Origin: Luteitalea sp.
Lineage (GTDB): Bacteria > Acidobacteriota > Vicinamibacteria > Vicinamibacterales > Vicinamibacteraceae
Assembly (NCBI GenBank): GCA_009377495.1
Contig: WHTZ01000002.1
Coordinates: forward strand, 124,001 to 188,000
Length of the DNA stretch: 64,000 nucleotides
Reading direction: 5' to 3'
Both the position numbers and the translations under genes were made by a program. The notes beneath the pieces were generated by a model that did no database searches, was not told the origin of the DNA, and worked only from the letters and a program-made list of their open reading frames with translations. Below, one piece after another: positions 25,414 to 34,263 of the stretch (position 1 is the first letter of the stretch; every line of letters starts with the position of its first letter).

Positions 25414-26067
25414 TCAACTTGTGGCTTGTGCATTGACGAGCGATAGCACCTCGCTGACGGCTCCGTCGATCGTCATATCCGTCGTGTCGATGAGGATGGC
25501 GTCCTTGGCCTTGAGGAGTGGTGACGCCGTGCGGGTACGGTCGGCGGCATCGCGGGCGTCCAACGCCGTTGCCACCTGTGCGACATCGCGGCCCTGACCG
25601 CCATGTGCCGGGTCACTGGCTCGGCGGCGCGCGCGTACGTCAGGGGACGCATCGAGATAAAACTTCACATCCGCATGCGGAAACACCGTCGTCCCAATGT
25701 CGCGCCCTTCCATCACCACGTTCCCGCCGCGGCCGCACAGCCGCTGTCGCGCCACGAGCACGGCGCGCACCGCGGCCAAGCCCGCGACGGCGGCGGCGGC
25801 CTCGTCGATGCGCGGCGTGCGGATGTTCCGCGTTACGTCGTGGCCATCGATCGCGACCTTGTCGGCCTCGATCAGAAACGTCGCACGCTCGGCGAGACTG
25901 GCCATGCTCGCTTCGTCTGACAAGCGCACACCCCGTTCGAGCGCGAGCCAGGCCACGGCTCGGTACATCGCCCCCGTGTCGATGTATCGATACCCGAGCG
26001 CCCGCGCCACCCGACGCGCCACGGTCCCCTTCCCGGCACCCGATGGTCCGTCAATGGCAATGATCAT
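25414..26067 (-). CDS. cmk: Cytidylate kinase
   Basis: Phosphorylates CMP and dCMP to the diphosphates. At 217 aa it has the standard length. The P-loop GPSGAGKGT (residues 7-15) opens the protein; YRYIDTGAMYRAVAWLAL binds the CMP base, and VVMEGRDIGTTVFPHADVKF is the conserved NMP-kinase segment, followed by the lid (RARRRASDP) and DTTDMTIDGAV. It lies upstream of rpsA on the same strand but is separated from it by the divergent DUF6335-like gene, so the two are not one simple operon. Confidence 0.96.
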   Translation of the reverse strand: MIIAIDGPSGAGKGTVARRVARALGYRYIDTGAMYRAVAWLALERGVRLSDEASMASLAERATFLIEADKVAIDGHDVTRNIRTPRIDEAAAAVAGLAAVRAVLVARQRLCGRGGNVVMEGRDIGTTVFPHADVKFYLDASPDVRARRRASDPAHGGQGRDVAQVATALDARDAADRTRTASPLLKAKDAILIDTTDMTIDGAVSEVLSLVNAQATS

Positions 26068-26129
26068 CTGTGTTCATTTGGGGATTTTGAGCACGCCGCA
26101 CCCCACCTTCGCATTGTATCCTGACGCCG

Positions 26130-27281
26130 ATGTCTCGTCTGGTCAGGGTCTGCCTCGCACTCGTCGCGGTCGTTCTCGTCCTCGCCTTGGCGCAACCGGC
26201 AGCGCGCTACGCACACAGTGCTGCGCTGCTCACCCGCATGAGCGGCACGGCCGGCCCGTGGGTGACGCGCGCGGCTGGCTTCATGGCGACGAGTGTCACG
26301 ACCCGCTCCGTCACCATTCCCACACGCAGCGCCCCGCTGCGCGGCCGCCTCTATGTTCCAGGACGCGTGCGCACGCGACCAGTCGTGCTGACAGGCGGCG
26401 TGCACGCCCAAGGCATCGACGAACCGCGGCTCGCGAGTCTCGCGCGCCAGCTCGCCGCACACGGCACACCGGTGGTCACGCCGGAATTGCCAGACCTGGT
26501 GGCCTATCGGATCACGCCAGAGCTCCCGAATCAAATTGAAGACGTCCTCCGCTGGATCACCAACCGACGACCCTTTGATGCCGATCGCACGGGCCTCGTG
26601 GGCATCAGCTTCGCGGGCGGCCTCTCGGTCGTCGCGGCGGCACGGCCGGCCGTGCGTGACAACGTCGCCTTCACCGTGTCGCTCGGCGGGCACGGTGACC
26701 TACGGCGTGTGCTGCGCTATCTCTGCACCGGCACGCAACCGGATGGTTCGTTCCTCCGCCCGCACGACTACGGCGTGGTCGTGGTCTTGTTGAACGTCGC
26801 CGATCGCATGGTGCCACCGGTGCAGGTGCAGCCATTGCGGCACGCGTTGTTGACTTTCCTTCGCGGCTCCCACGTGTACACGGTCGACCGCACGCGCGGA
26901 CGTCAGATTTTTGCCGACGCGGCGCAGCAGGCGCGCGACCTGCAAGAGCCGGCACGAACGTTCATGGGCTATGTGAACACGCGGAACGTTGCGGCACTCG
27001 GTCAAGCGCTGCTCCCGTTCGTCAATGAGCTCGGCGATGACCCGTCCCTCTCACCGGAGCGATCGCCTGTGCCGCCAAGCCCCGTCCATCTCCTGCACGG
27101 TTCACATGACGTTGTCATTCCCTCCGCAGAATCGACACGCCTTGCACGCTCGCTGCGCGCGCGCGGTGGTCGGGTCAATGTGCTCTTGAGCCCCCTCATC
27201 ACGCACGCCGAGCTCAATCGTCGTCCCGGTATTCGCGACACGTGGAACCTCGTCGCGTTCTGGGCGGGGCTGGAATGGTAG
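26130..27281 (+). CDS. Alpha/beta hydrolase, membrane-anchored or exported
   Basis: A 383-aa protein that begins with a hydrophobic segment (VCLALVAVVLVLALAQPAA) serving as signal peptide or anchor. The hydrolase core shows the nucleophile elbow GISFAGG (Ser about residue 155), the acid in LLHGSHDVVIPS and the His in LLSPLITHAELN, in the right order for a Ser-Asp-His triad. The HGG-type oxyanion region is PVVLTGGVHAQGID. The substrate is unknown; an esterase or lipase role is inferred. It is divergent from cmk and followed by repeats. Confidence 0.82.
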   Translation: MSRLVRVCLALVAVVLVLALAQPAARYAHSAALLTRMSGTAGPWVTRAAGFMATSVTTRSVTIPTRSAPLRGRLYVPGRVRTRPVVLTGGVHAQGIDEPRLASLARQLAAHGTPVVTPELPDLVAYRITPELPNQIEDVLRWITNRRPFDADRTGLVGISFAGGLSVVAAARPAVRDNVAFTVSLGGHGDLRRVLRYLCTGTQPDGSFLRPHDYGVVVVLLNVADRMVPPVQVQPLRHALLTFLRGSHVYTVDRTRGRQIFADAAQQARDLQEPARTFMGYVNTRNVAALGQALLPFVNELGDDPSLSPERSPVPPSPVHLLHGSHDVVIPSAESTRLARSLRARGGRVNVLLSPLITHAELNRRPGIRDTWNLVAFWAGLEW

Positions 27282-27282
27282 G

Positions 27283-27372
27283 TGCAAGGTGCGAGGTGCG
27301 AGGGCTGTCTTAGGTTTCAGGGACAACACCTCGAGCCTGAGACAGCCCCCGCACCTCGCCCCTTGCCCCTTC
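27283..27372. repeat. Intergenic palindromic and phrase repeats, second copy
   Basis: The layout is the same as at 6015-6119: GGTGCAAGGTGCGAGGTGCG, then GGGCTGTCTTAGG, a loop, CCTGAGACAGCCC, and CGCACCTCGCCCCTTGCCCC. It fills the space between two convergent genes (the hydrolase and the pseudouridine synthase), where it could serve as a bidirectional terminator hairpin. Confidence 0.75.
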
Positions 27373-28129
27373 ACGTGTCGAGGTCGACCGTCCTCCGGAG
27401 CTCTCGCACCTCTGCCGTCGTGAGCTCGCGCCAGGCTCCGGGCTTGAGCCGGCGGTCAGCGATGGGACCAATTCGAGTCCGTTTGAGTGTGATAACGGGA
27501 TGTCCCACCGCTTGACACATGCTCCGCACTTGCCGCTGCCGACCTTCGCGAATGGCGATTTCAAGCAGGCTCTGATCGCCGCGCCGCGTGCGCGACCGGT
27601 GCAGGACGCGCACGCGCGCAGGGGCCGTGCGGCGCGCGGGGCCCGGCGCACGCCGGGAAGCGCCAAGCGGCACGCCGCGCGCCAGCTCGTTGAGCGCGGT
27701 AGCGGCGGGCACACCCCATACGCGCGCTTCGTAGACACGTGGAATCTCGTGGCGCGGGTGCATCAGGCGCGCCGCCAATTCCCCGTCATTGGTGAACAGG
27801 AGCAGGCCTTCCGAGTCGTAGTCCAGACGACCCACAGGATAGACGTAAGTGGGTAGCTGGCCGAGAAGCGCCATCACCGTCGGGCGGTGCTGAGGATCGC
27901 GCCGGGTCGTGACGTAACCAACGGGCTTGTACAGTAGCAGGTAACGATGGGCCGCCCGCGAGCGCACCCGTTGTCCGTCGACACGCACATCGTCCTGTTC
28001 GGGATCCGCCCGTGTGCCGAGCGTCTGCACGACGTGCCCATTGACGCTGACCCGCCCGGCTCGAATGAGCTGCTCCGCCGCCCGCCGGGATGCCACGCCT
28101 GCGGCAGATAAGAGCTTTTGGAGCCGCAT
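27371..28129 (-). CDS. RluB/RsuA-family pseudouridine synthase
   Basis: Isomerises uridine to pseudouridine in rRNA. The 252-aa chain has an N-terminal S4 RNA-binding domain (RLQKLLSAAGVASRRAAEQL, VSVNGHVV) and the catalytic domain with the conserved Asp in VGRLDYDSEGLLLFTNDG. LMHPRHEIPRVYEARVWG and KRTRIGPI are further RluB-type signatures. The start at 28129 (MRLQKLL) begins the S4 domain; the frame extends upstream through Lys/Gly-rich repeat-like DNA. It follows scpB by 31 bp, matching the common scpA-scpB-rluB order. Confidence 0.93.
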   Translation of the reverse strand: MRLQKLLSAAGVASRRAAEQLIRAGRVSVNGHVVQTLGTRADPEQDDVRVDGQRVRSRAAHRYLLLYKPVGYVTTRRDPQHRPTVMALLGQLPTYVYPVGRLDYDSEGLLLFTNDGELAARLMHPRHEIPRVYEARVWGVPAATALNELARGVPLGASRRAPGPARRTAPARVRVLHRSRTRRGDQSLLEIAIREGRQRQVRSMCQAVGHPVITLKRTRIGPIADRRLKPGAWRELTTAEVRELRRTVDLDT

Positions 28130-28160
28130 CGTTTTGTCAAGGGGACAAGGGGTAGAGGGG

Positions 28161-28964
28161 TCACCCCTTTCCCCCTTCTTCCTGCCCCTCTGTCCCTTCT
28201 TCAAACGGCAGTGTGACCGACGCGGCACCGCCCGGCTCGGGTCCGACGACGAGATCGAAGCCTAGCAACTCCGACATGTCTTCGACCTTCGGGAGATCGG
28301 ACAGATCGTTCAAGCCAAAACGATCGAGAAACTCGCGCGTTGTCGCGTACATGAAGGGACGGCCGACGACGGGCTTACGGCCAGCTATTTTGATGAGCTT
28401 TCGATCGAGCAGCGTACCGAGAACGCCTGCCGTGTTGACACCGCGCACTTCCGCGATCTCGGCCGCCGTAATCGGCTGCTTGTAGGCGGTGACGGCCAAC
28501 GTCTCGAGCGCCGCGCGTGAGAGCTTCTGGGCCGTCGTTCGTTCCTTGAACAGCCGCCGTACCCATTCATGGAGCTCCGGCCTCGTCACGATCTCATAGC
28601 CGCCTGCGACCTCCACCAACTGCAGACCGGCCGACCGCTCGTAGTCCGCCGCGAGCTCCTCGAGCGCCGCGCGAACCACGTCCTTCGATTCGGCGTCGAC
28701 GAGCTTGACCAGTTGCTTGAGCGAGACTGGCTCGGGCGAGGCGAACACCAGCGCTTCGATCACGGCCTTCAGCGGGTGCGCGATGGCTGGGGACTGGCCC
28801 GCTCCCTCCTCGGCGGCCGCCTCCGCGTCGGTCGTGGCGGCGGCAAAGCGGTCGAGGAACTCAGCGGCGCTCGCGACCGGCTGCTCGGTGACACCTTCCT
28901 CGCCCTGCTTCTCAGCGGCGTCCTCGGGCTTGCGTTTCACGTCAGTGTCCGCTTCGTCCATCAT
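28161..28964 (-). CDS. scpB: Segregation and condensation protein B
   Basis: Winged-helix partner of SMC-ScpA in chromosome condensation. The first 75 residues of this 267-aa protein are Asp/Glu/Ala-rich and probably disordered. The conserved core runs from HPLKAVIEALVFASPEPVSL through LETLAVTAYKQPITAAEIA and GRPFMYATTREFLDRFGL. The tail (EEGTEGQEEGGKG) is encoded by GGGG-rich repeat-like DNA, as is the spacer to the next gene. MMDEADTDV at 28964 was chosen as start; it overlaps the scpA stop by 23 bp. The frame is open upstream to 29090. Confidence 0.93.
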   Translation of the reverse strand: MMDEADTDVKRKPEDAAEKQGEEGVTEQPVASAAEFLDRFAAATTDAEAAAEEGAGQSPAIAHPLKAVIEALVFASPEPVSLKQLVKLVDAESKDVVRAALEELAADYERSAGLQLVEVAGGYEIVTRPELHEWVRRLFKERTTAQKLSRAALETLAVTAYKQPITAAEIAEVRGVNTAGVLGTLLDRKLIKIAGRKPVVGRPFMYATTREFLDRFGLNDLSDLPKVEDMSELLGFDLVVGPEPGGAASVTLPFEEGTEGQEEGGKG

Positions 28965-29850
28965 CGCTCGCTTGATCGGTGTCCTGGGCACCAGGCTCTG
29001 GTGCGCTCGCCTGATTCGGCCGGTCAGCCGGAGGTTCATGCGTGATGACCGCATCACCAATGGGTCGGGGCGCCTCGGCCGGCCGTGCACGTTTGTAGAT
29101 ACGAATCTCGCCCAACGCCCCTTGCTGAAACACGCGTACGAGCTCGAGCCGAATCATCTCGAGCAACGAGAGAAATGTCACGATCAGGTCCGCTCGCGAC
29201 GCCACGTCGTCGAACAGGTCTTCGAAGCCCATCGCCTGGTGCTCCGAAAGCCGACCCAGTAGCTGCTCAATGCGCGTCTCGACGGAGATTTGCTCGGCCG
29301 GCAGCGGCACATAGGGCCGATGCTTGGCGCGCTCGAGCACTGCCCTGAACGCGCTGATCAAGCTGAAGAGGTCAACCTCGATCTCGACCTCCTCCCCAAC
29401 CGGCTCATTGTGCAACGCGGCCACGCGCGCGTCTGGCCTCGCAAACTGCGCACTTCGCACGGTCTCTCGCTCGTGTAGCAGATCGGCGGCGCGCTTGAAC
29501 TTCTCGTGCTCGATCAGGCGGCGAACGAGGAGCTCACGCGGGTCTTCATCAGCCTCCTCCTGCTCTGGGGCCGGGCGTGGCAGCAGCAGGCGCGACTTGA
29601 CGTGGATGAGCGTCGCGGCCATGACGAGGAACTCGCCCGCAATGTCGAGCTGCAGCTCCTGCATGAGCGACAGGTAATCAAGGTATTGCTGTGTGACCAG
29701 CGAGATGGGAATGTCGTAGATGTTGATTTCGTGCTTCTTGATCAGGTGGAGCAACAAATCGAGCGGCCCCTCGAAAAACTCGAGCTTGACCGGATACGCC
29801 TCGAGAATCGACTCGAACCCGTGATGATGGGGCGCCTGCTCGCTCGTCAC
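28942..29850 (-). CDS. scpA: Segregation and condensation protein A
   Basis: Kleisin subunit bridging the SMC heads. The 302-aa protein shows the ScpA N-terminal segment FEGPLDLLLHLIKKHEINIY and the helical AGEFLVMAATLIHVKSRLLL. After a central acidic linker it ends with the SMC-cap-binding winged helix (DVASRADLIVTFLSLLEMIR, LGEIRIYKR). A Pro/Ala/Asp-rich tail of about 40 residues follows, longer than usual. It lies between trpS (18 bp away) and scpB (overlapping) on one transcript. Confidence 0.95.
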   Translation of the reverse strand: MTSEQAPHHHGFESILEAYPVKLEFFEGPLDLLLHLIKKHEINIYDIPISLVTQQYLDYLSLMQELQLDIAGEFLVMAATLIHVKSRLLLPRPAPEQEEADEDPRELLVRRLIEHEKFKRAADLLHERETVRSAQFARPDARVAALHNEPVGEEVEIEVDLFSLISAFRAVLERAKHRPYVPLPAEQISVETRIEQLLGRLSEHQAMGFEDLFDDVASRADLIVTFLSLLEMIRLELVRVFQQGALGEIRIYKRARPAEAPRPIGDAVITHEPPADRPNQASAPEPGAQDTDQASDDGRSGH

Positions 29851-29868
29851 ATTTCACCTGGTCACTGC

Positions 29869-30858
29869 TCAGTATCGCAGTTTCACCGCATCGCGCACAC
29901 GCGCCATGGTCTCCTGCGCGACACGGCGCGCCTTCTTCGATCCCTCGAACGCCATTTCCCGAACGCGATCCGGCCTGGCCACCACGTCCGCCCGGCGCGC
30001 GCGAAGCGGCTCGAGCACGTCGTTGATCGCGGCTGCGAGCTTCTTCTTCACCTCCACGTCACCGACCCGGCCGGCTTTGTAGCGCTCCTTGAGGTCTTCG
30101 ACCTCCGCCGTGTTTGGATTGAAGGCGTCGTGGTAGACGAAGACGGGATTGCCCTCGACGGTGCCGGGAATGTCGGCTCGAACCCGCTTGGGGTCGGTGT
30201 ACATCTGCATCACCTTCTTCCGGACAGTCTCCGCATCGTCGGAAAGCTCGATGGCGTTCCCATAGCTCTTGCTCATCTTACGGTTATCGAGCCCTGGTAG
30301 ACGCGGAAACCTGGTGAGCAACGGCTGCGGCTCGATGAAAACGTCGCCGTAGAAGTTGTTGAACCGGCGGACGACTTCCCGCGACAGCTCGAGGTGCGGC
30401 ACTTGATCGTCCCCGACCGGGACATGCGATGCGTGGTAGATGATGATGTCAGCCGTCTGGAGCAATGGGTACCCAAGGAAGCCATAGGTCGAGAGGTCCT
30501 TCTCCCGGAGAAGATCCTGCTGCTCCTTGTAGGTCGGCACGCGCTCGAGCCAGGGAACCGGCACCACCATCGAGAGCAACAGGTGCAACTCGGCATGCTC
30601 CGGAATGAGCGACTGGATGAAGATGGTGCTCTTCTCAGGATCAAGGCCCGCGGCAATCCAGTCTGTCACGTTGTCGAGCGCGTGGCTCGTCAACCCGCTG
30701 GTCTCGGCATAGTCACTCGTCAGCGCGTGCCAGTCTGCCACGAAGTAGTAGCACTCGTACTCTTGTTGCAACTGCGTCCAATTTCGGAGCGCCCCGACCA
30801 GGTGGCCGAGGTGCAGCTTACCAGTCGGGCGCATACCCGACACGACTCGTGGTGTCAC
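29869..30858 (-). CDS. trpS: Tryptophanyl-tRNA synthetase
   Basis: Class I synthetase for tRNA-Trp, 329 aa, the normal bacterial length. The HIGH signature is SGMRPTGKLHLGHLVGALRN near the N terminus; the KMSKS loop is DNRKMSKSYGNAIELSDDAE around residue 200. YPLLQTADIIIYHASHVPVG binds tryptophan. The start overlaps the stop of the upstream site-2 protease gene by ATGA, so the unit runs protease-trpS-scpA-scpB-rluB. Confidence 0.96.
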   Translation of the reverse strand: MTPRVVSGMRPTGKLHLGHLVGALRNWTQLQQEYECYYFVADWHALTSDYAETSGLTSHALDNVTDWIAAGLDPEKSTIFIQSLIPEHAELHLLLSMVVPVPWLERVPTYKEQQDLLREKDLSTYGFLGYPLLQTADIIIYHASHVPVGDDQVPHLELSREVVRRFNNFYGDVFIEPQPLLTRFPRLPGLDNRKMSKSYGNAIELSDDAETVRKKVMQMYTDPKRVRADIPGTVEGNPVFVYHDAFNPNTAEVEDLKERYKAGRVGDVEVKKKLAAAINDVLEPLRARRADVVARPDRVREMAFEGSKKARRVAQETMARVRDAVKLRY

Positions 30859-31493
30859 GGCGTGAGAAGCCTCATGAGAATCGCGACAGGCTGCAGGATC
30901 TGGTGGATCACGCCCAGGTACAGAAGGCCAAACAGGACGAAGATGCCGTACGGCCGCAGCCGATCGAACTGCCAGGCCGCCCGTTCAGGGAGCAAGCAGC
31001 CCAGCACATTGCCTCCATCGAGCGGCGGGATGGGCAGCATGTTGAACACGGCCAGAATCAAGTTCACCTGAATGCTCAGGAGAAGGAACAGCATCAGCGG
31101 CATCCACCAGACATGGGCCGCGTCCATGGCCGCCGGCGCGACCAGCCGGAACAGCAGGGCCGCCGCCAGGGCCAGGGCCACGTTGCTGAGTGGGCCGGCC
31201 GCCGCCACCCAGAGGAAGTCGGCGCGACCTCTCCGTAGTCGGTCGATACGCACCGGCACGGGCTTGGCCCATCCGAGGATCGGCGCGCCGACCATGAGGG
31301 CCATCATCGGCAGCAACACCGACCCGAAGAGATCGAGGTGCACAAGGGGGTTGAACGAGATGCGCCCGAGCTGTCGAGCCGTGGGGTCTCCCAGCCGATC
31401 CGCCGACCACGCATGCGCCATTTCGTGCACCGTGAGCGAGAACAGCAGGACGAGGAGCCCAATGACGATCCTGGGAACATTCGCCTCAGCCAA
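30855..31493 (-). CDS. Site-2-protease-like M50 zinc metalloprotease
   Basis: A 212-aa integral membrane protein with the M50 zinc site: TVHEMAHAWS (HExxH, His23, Glu24 and His27) in the first helix and NPLVHLDLFG with the third ligand Asp further on. Several further hydrophobic helices follow (AAAGPLSNVALALAAALLF, LILAVFNMLPIPPLDGG). The compact form without PDZ or CBS domains matches the S2P-M50-like family of unknown substrate that typically sits next to trpS and scpA. Confidence 0.92.
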   Translation of the reverse strand: MAEANVPRIVIGLLVLLFSLTVHEMAHAWSADRLGDPTARQLGRISFNPLVHLDLFGSVLLPMMALMVGAPILGWAKPVPVRIDRLRRGRADFLWVAAAGPLSNVALALAAALLFRLVAPAAMDAAHVWWMPLMLFLLLSIQVNLILAVFNMLPIPPLDGGNVLGCLLPERAAWQFDRLRPYGIFVLFGLLYLGVIHQILQPVAILMRLLTP

Positions 31494-31554
31494 GCCACTT
31501 AGCGTATGGCAACTTGGGGCGGAGCGGCAAGCGGCCAGTCACCGTGTCGCCCCA

Positions 31555-33402
31555 TTACTGGCCAGCGAAGTGCCGCAGCACCGCATCAGCCACCTTCGGG
31601 CCGACGAGTGCCGTGAGCTCCTCCCTCGTCGCACGACGGACGCCGGCCAGGCTGCCGAACCTCGTGAGCAGCAGCTTGCGACGACGCGGGCCGATGCCGG
31701 GAATGGCGTCGAGCGCGGAGCGTAGGTCACGCATGCGGCGCGCATGTCGGTGGAACGTCACGGCAAAGCGATGCGCCTCGTCGCGAACACGCTGCAGTAA
31801 ACGCAGCGCCTGTGAGCCAGCGGCGAGCGCAATGGCATCGCGTTGGTCGCGCGTGAACACGAGCTCCTCCTGCTTGGCGAGACCAATGGCTACGAGCTGT
31901 CCCAAGCCGAGCTCCTCGAGCGCGGCATACGCGGCGTTCACTTGTCCCTTGCCCCCGTCGACCACGACCAGGTCCGGCCACGGACCGCCGCGCTCGTGCA
32001 CGCGACGAAAATGCCGGTGAACCACTTCGTGCATCGCCGCAAAGTCGTCGGGACTCACCTGCCCCGACTCCCGATTCCTGATTCCCGATTCCCGATTGAG
32101 TCCCTTGATCCGGAACTTCCGGTATTCTCCGCGCTTCATCCGGCCGTCCTCACAGACGACCAGCGAGGCGACCGTCTCTGCGCCCTGGATGGTGGAAATA
32201 TCGAAGCACTCGATTCGCCGTGGCAGCACAGACAAGCCGAGCACTGACTGCAAGGCGTCGAGCGCCTCATAGTTCGTGGCGCCTTCTTGATTGAAGCGCG
32301 TGTCGTATGCGAGCGCGGCATTGCGTTGGGCGAGGTCGATCAGCGCACGCTTCTCGCCGCGGCGGGGCATCACCACCTCGACCCGGCGGCCCGTCTGGCG
32401 ACCCCAGAGCTCCCCAAGCGGCTCGGCATCCTCGAGCGAGACGGGGACGTGAACCTCGGGCGGTGCTGGTTGGACGGCATAGAATTGCTGCAGCCCAGCC
32501 TGTACGACCTCCGCCTCACTGGCCCCACCGAGCTGATCCGCGTCGTTCACGAGCTCCACGCGGTCGATGACGCGGCCGTTCCTCATCCGAAAAATCTGCA
32601 GGACCGCACCCGCCGCCCCGAGCTTGATACCACACGCGTCGCGGTCGCCGAGTCGCGGCGTGACCATTTTTTGCTGGCGATCCCGCAGTGTCTCGACCGT
32701 GCGAAGGGCATCACGAAGCTGCGCGGCCCGCTCGAACGCCTCGGACTCGGCCGCCTCCAACATCCGGCCGCGGAGTTGGGCGATGAGCTCGTCGTTGCGC
32801 CCCTCGAGGAACAGCCGTGCAGCGGCTACGCTCCGGGCATACTGGTCGGGCGAGCAGATCGTCTCGACGCACGGCGCCGTGCACCGCTTGATATCGTACT
32901 CGAGGCACGGCCGCGCGCGCTTGCCCGTGATGATCTCATTGCACGAGCGAATGCCGAACAGCTTGTGCGTGAGGTCGATGGTGCGCCGCGCGAGCGAGGC
33001 GGGCAGGTATGGTCCCGCGTAGAAGGCGCCGTCGCGCTCAACCCGCCGGGCAACCATGATGCGGGGACACGACTCCTGCACGGTCAGGCGAAGATAGGGG
33101 TAGTTCTTGTCGTCGCGCAGCAGGATGTTGAACTTGGGCGTGCGCTGCTTGATGAGATGATTCTCGAGCGCCAGGGCTTCGACCACCGAATCGGTGAGGA
33201 TGACCTCGACGCCGGTGATCTCGTCCAGCAAGGCATCGGTCTTCGGGTCGCTGCCGCGGGCGCCGAGGTAGCTGCGGACGCGGTCTCGCAACGACCGCGC
33301 TTTGCCGACGTAAATCGTCTCGGCTGCAGCGTTCGTGTAGAGGTACACGCCCGGTTGCTCGGGCAAGCGCGCGATGCGGGCCTTGAGGTTCTCGATGGCC
33401 AT
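31555..33402 (-). CDS. uvrC: Excinuclease ABC subunit C
   Basis: Makes both incisions around a lesion in nucleotide excision repair. The 615-aa chain has the GIY-YIG 3'-incision domain (PGVYLYTNAAAETIYVGKAR), a UVR segment (IAQLRGRMLEAAESEAFERA) that binds UvrB, the RNase H-like 5'-incision domain (RRIECFDISTIQGAETVAS, PDLVVVDGGKGQ) and C-terminal tandem HhH (LDAIPGIGPRRRKLLLTRFG). Around residues 434-450 it contains the repeat-coded insert NRESGIRNRESG, placed between conserved RNase H-like strands. uvrA lies about 6.5 kb away. Confidence 0.96.
   Translation of the reverse strand: MAIENLKARIARLPEQPGVYLYTNAAAETIYVGKARSLRDRVRSYLGARGSDPKTDALLDEITGVEVILTDSVVEALALENHLIKQRTPKFNILLRDDKNYPYLRLTVQESCPRIMVARRVERDGAFYAGPYLPASLARRTIDLTHKLFGIRSCNEIITGKRARPCLEYDIKRCTAPCVETICSPDQYARSVAAARLFLEGRNDELIAQLRGRMLEAAESEAFERAAQLRDALRTVETLRDRQQKMVTPRLGDRDACGIKLGAAGAVLQIFRMRNGRVIDRVELVNDADQLGGASEAEVVQAGLQQFYAVQPAPPEVHVPVSLEDAEPLGELWGRQTGRRVEVVMPRRGEKRALIDLAQRNAALAYDTRFNQEGATNYEALDALQSVLGLSVLPRRIECFDISTIQGAETVASLVVCEDGRMKRGEYRKFRIKGLNRESGIRNRESGQVSPDDFAAMHEVVHRHFRRVHERGGPWPDLVVVDGGKGQVNAAYAALEELGLGQLVAIGLAKQEELVFTRDQRDAIALAAGSQALRLLQRVRDEAHRFAVTFHRHARRMRDLRSALDAIPGIGPRRRKLLLTRFGSLAGVRRATREELTALVGPKVADAVLRHFAGQ
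32069..32098. repeat. GGGAATC heptad repeat inside uvrC
   Basis: The + strand carries successive GATTCCC/GATTCCT units (complement GGGAATC). On the coding strand they are read as alternating Asn/Arg-Glu-Ser-Gly and Ile-Arg. The same unit occurs twice just ahead of the argS ATG (267-279). The in-frame presence inside a core repair gene indicates insertion or expansion in a tolerated loop. Confidence 0.8.
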
Positions 33403-33469
33403 GGACTAGACTGCGGCACTCGGGGTCGCCGTCCGAACCCTCCATTATACGCTCGACCCCTACACGACC

Positions 33470-34072
33470 ATGACCTTCACCGGCGCCATTGGCGCGATCT
33501 CTCTGTTCCCCCTGCGCGCCATCATTCGCGCGTGCGTGGCGCTCCGCATCCACCCCAACGTGCTGACCTTCACTGGCGTCGTGATCAACGCCGGCGCGGC
33601 CTGGGCCCTTGCACAGGGACGGTTCGTGGCGGCGGGCATCATCATGATCATCGCCAACATCTTCGACTTCATTGACGGGAAAGTCGCCCATGAGCTGAAG
33701 GTCCAGAGCGCGTTCGGCGCGTTCTGGGACTCGACCATGGACCGCCTCTCCGATGTGGTGCTGTTCATCGGCCTCATCTATTTGTACGCCTCGCTTGGAC
33801 GGACGGACTACGTGCTGCTCACGTGCATCACGTTGATGTTCACCGTGATGACGAGCTACACGCGCGCCCGCGCCGAGTCGCTCGTCGATACGTGCAAGGT
33901 CGGGTTCATGGAGCGTCCCGAGCGCATCGTCCTGTTCATGATTGGCGCCCTGACCAATCGCATGGCGGCGGTGCTGTGGGTGATCTGCGTGCTGTCAGTG
34001 GTCACGGTCGCCGACCGCATCTACTATACGTGGCGGGCGCTCGCCGACCAGCCGCGAGGAGCGGCGGCTTAG
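33470..34072 (+). CDS. CDP-alcohol phosphatidyltransferase
   Basis: A 200-aa membrane enzyme that transfers a phosphatidyl group from CDP-diacylglycerol to an alcohol. The family motif D-x2-D-G-x2-A-R-x8-G-x3-D-x3-D is present as DFIDGKVAH, eight residues, then GAFWDSTMD; all four metal-binding Asp residues are kept, but the Arg after Ala is His. Several hydrophobic helices surround it. The CKVGFMERPERIVLFMIGAL segment is like that of phosphatidylinositol-phosphate synthase relatives. The alcohol substrate is not clear. It is divergent from uvrC and overlaps the next small gene. Confidence 0.88.
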   Translation: MTFTGAIGAISLFPLRAIIRACVALRIHPNVLTFTGVVINAGAAWALAQGRFVAAGIIMIIANIFDFIDGKVAHELKVQSAFGAFWDSTMDRLSDVVLFIGLIYLYASLGRTDYVLLTCITLMFTVMTSYTRARAESLVDTCKVGFMERPERIVLFMIGALTNRMAAVLWVICVLSVVTVADRIYYTWRALADQPRGAAA

Positions 34073-34263
34073 TGTCCAACGTGGGATGGCGTCAAGGGCT
34101 TTGGCGCACGCTCTACTGGACGTACGAGCGTGCCACCTGGCAGTACGACCTGATGGTTATCGCCATCCTCGCGTTCGTGTGGCTGACGCCGCCCGATTGG
34201 TTGGGCGACCCCATGGCGCGGGGAACCGGTCTGGCGGGCTGGTTGCTCCTGTGGTTCGGCTAG
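34072..34263 (+). CDS. Small membrane protein coupled to the phosphatidyltransferase
   Basis: A 63-aa product starting at GTG 34072, whose first base is the last base of the upstream TAG (TAGTG overlap). It begins SNVGWRQGLWRTLYWTYERA and contains one clear transmembrane helix (YDLMVIAILAFVWLTPPDWL). No family is known to me. The coupling and the Trp/Tyr-rich interfacial N terminus suggest an accessory subunit or stabiliser of the phosphatidyltransferase. Confidence 0.6.
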   Translation: MSNVGWRQGLWRTLYWTYERATWQYDLMVIAILAFVWLTPPDWLGDPMARGTGLAGWLLLWFG

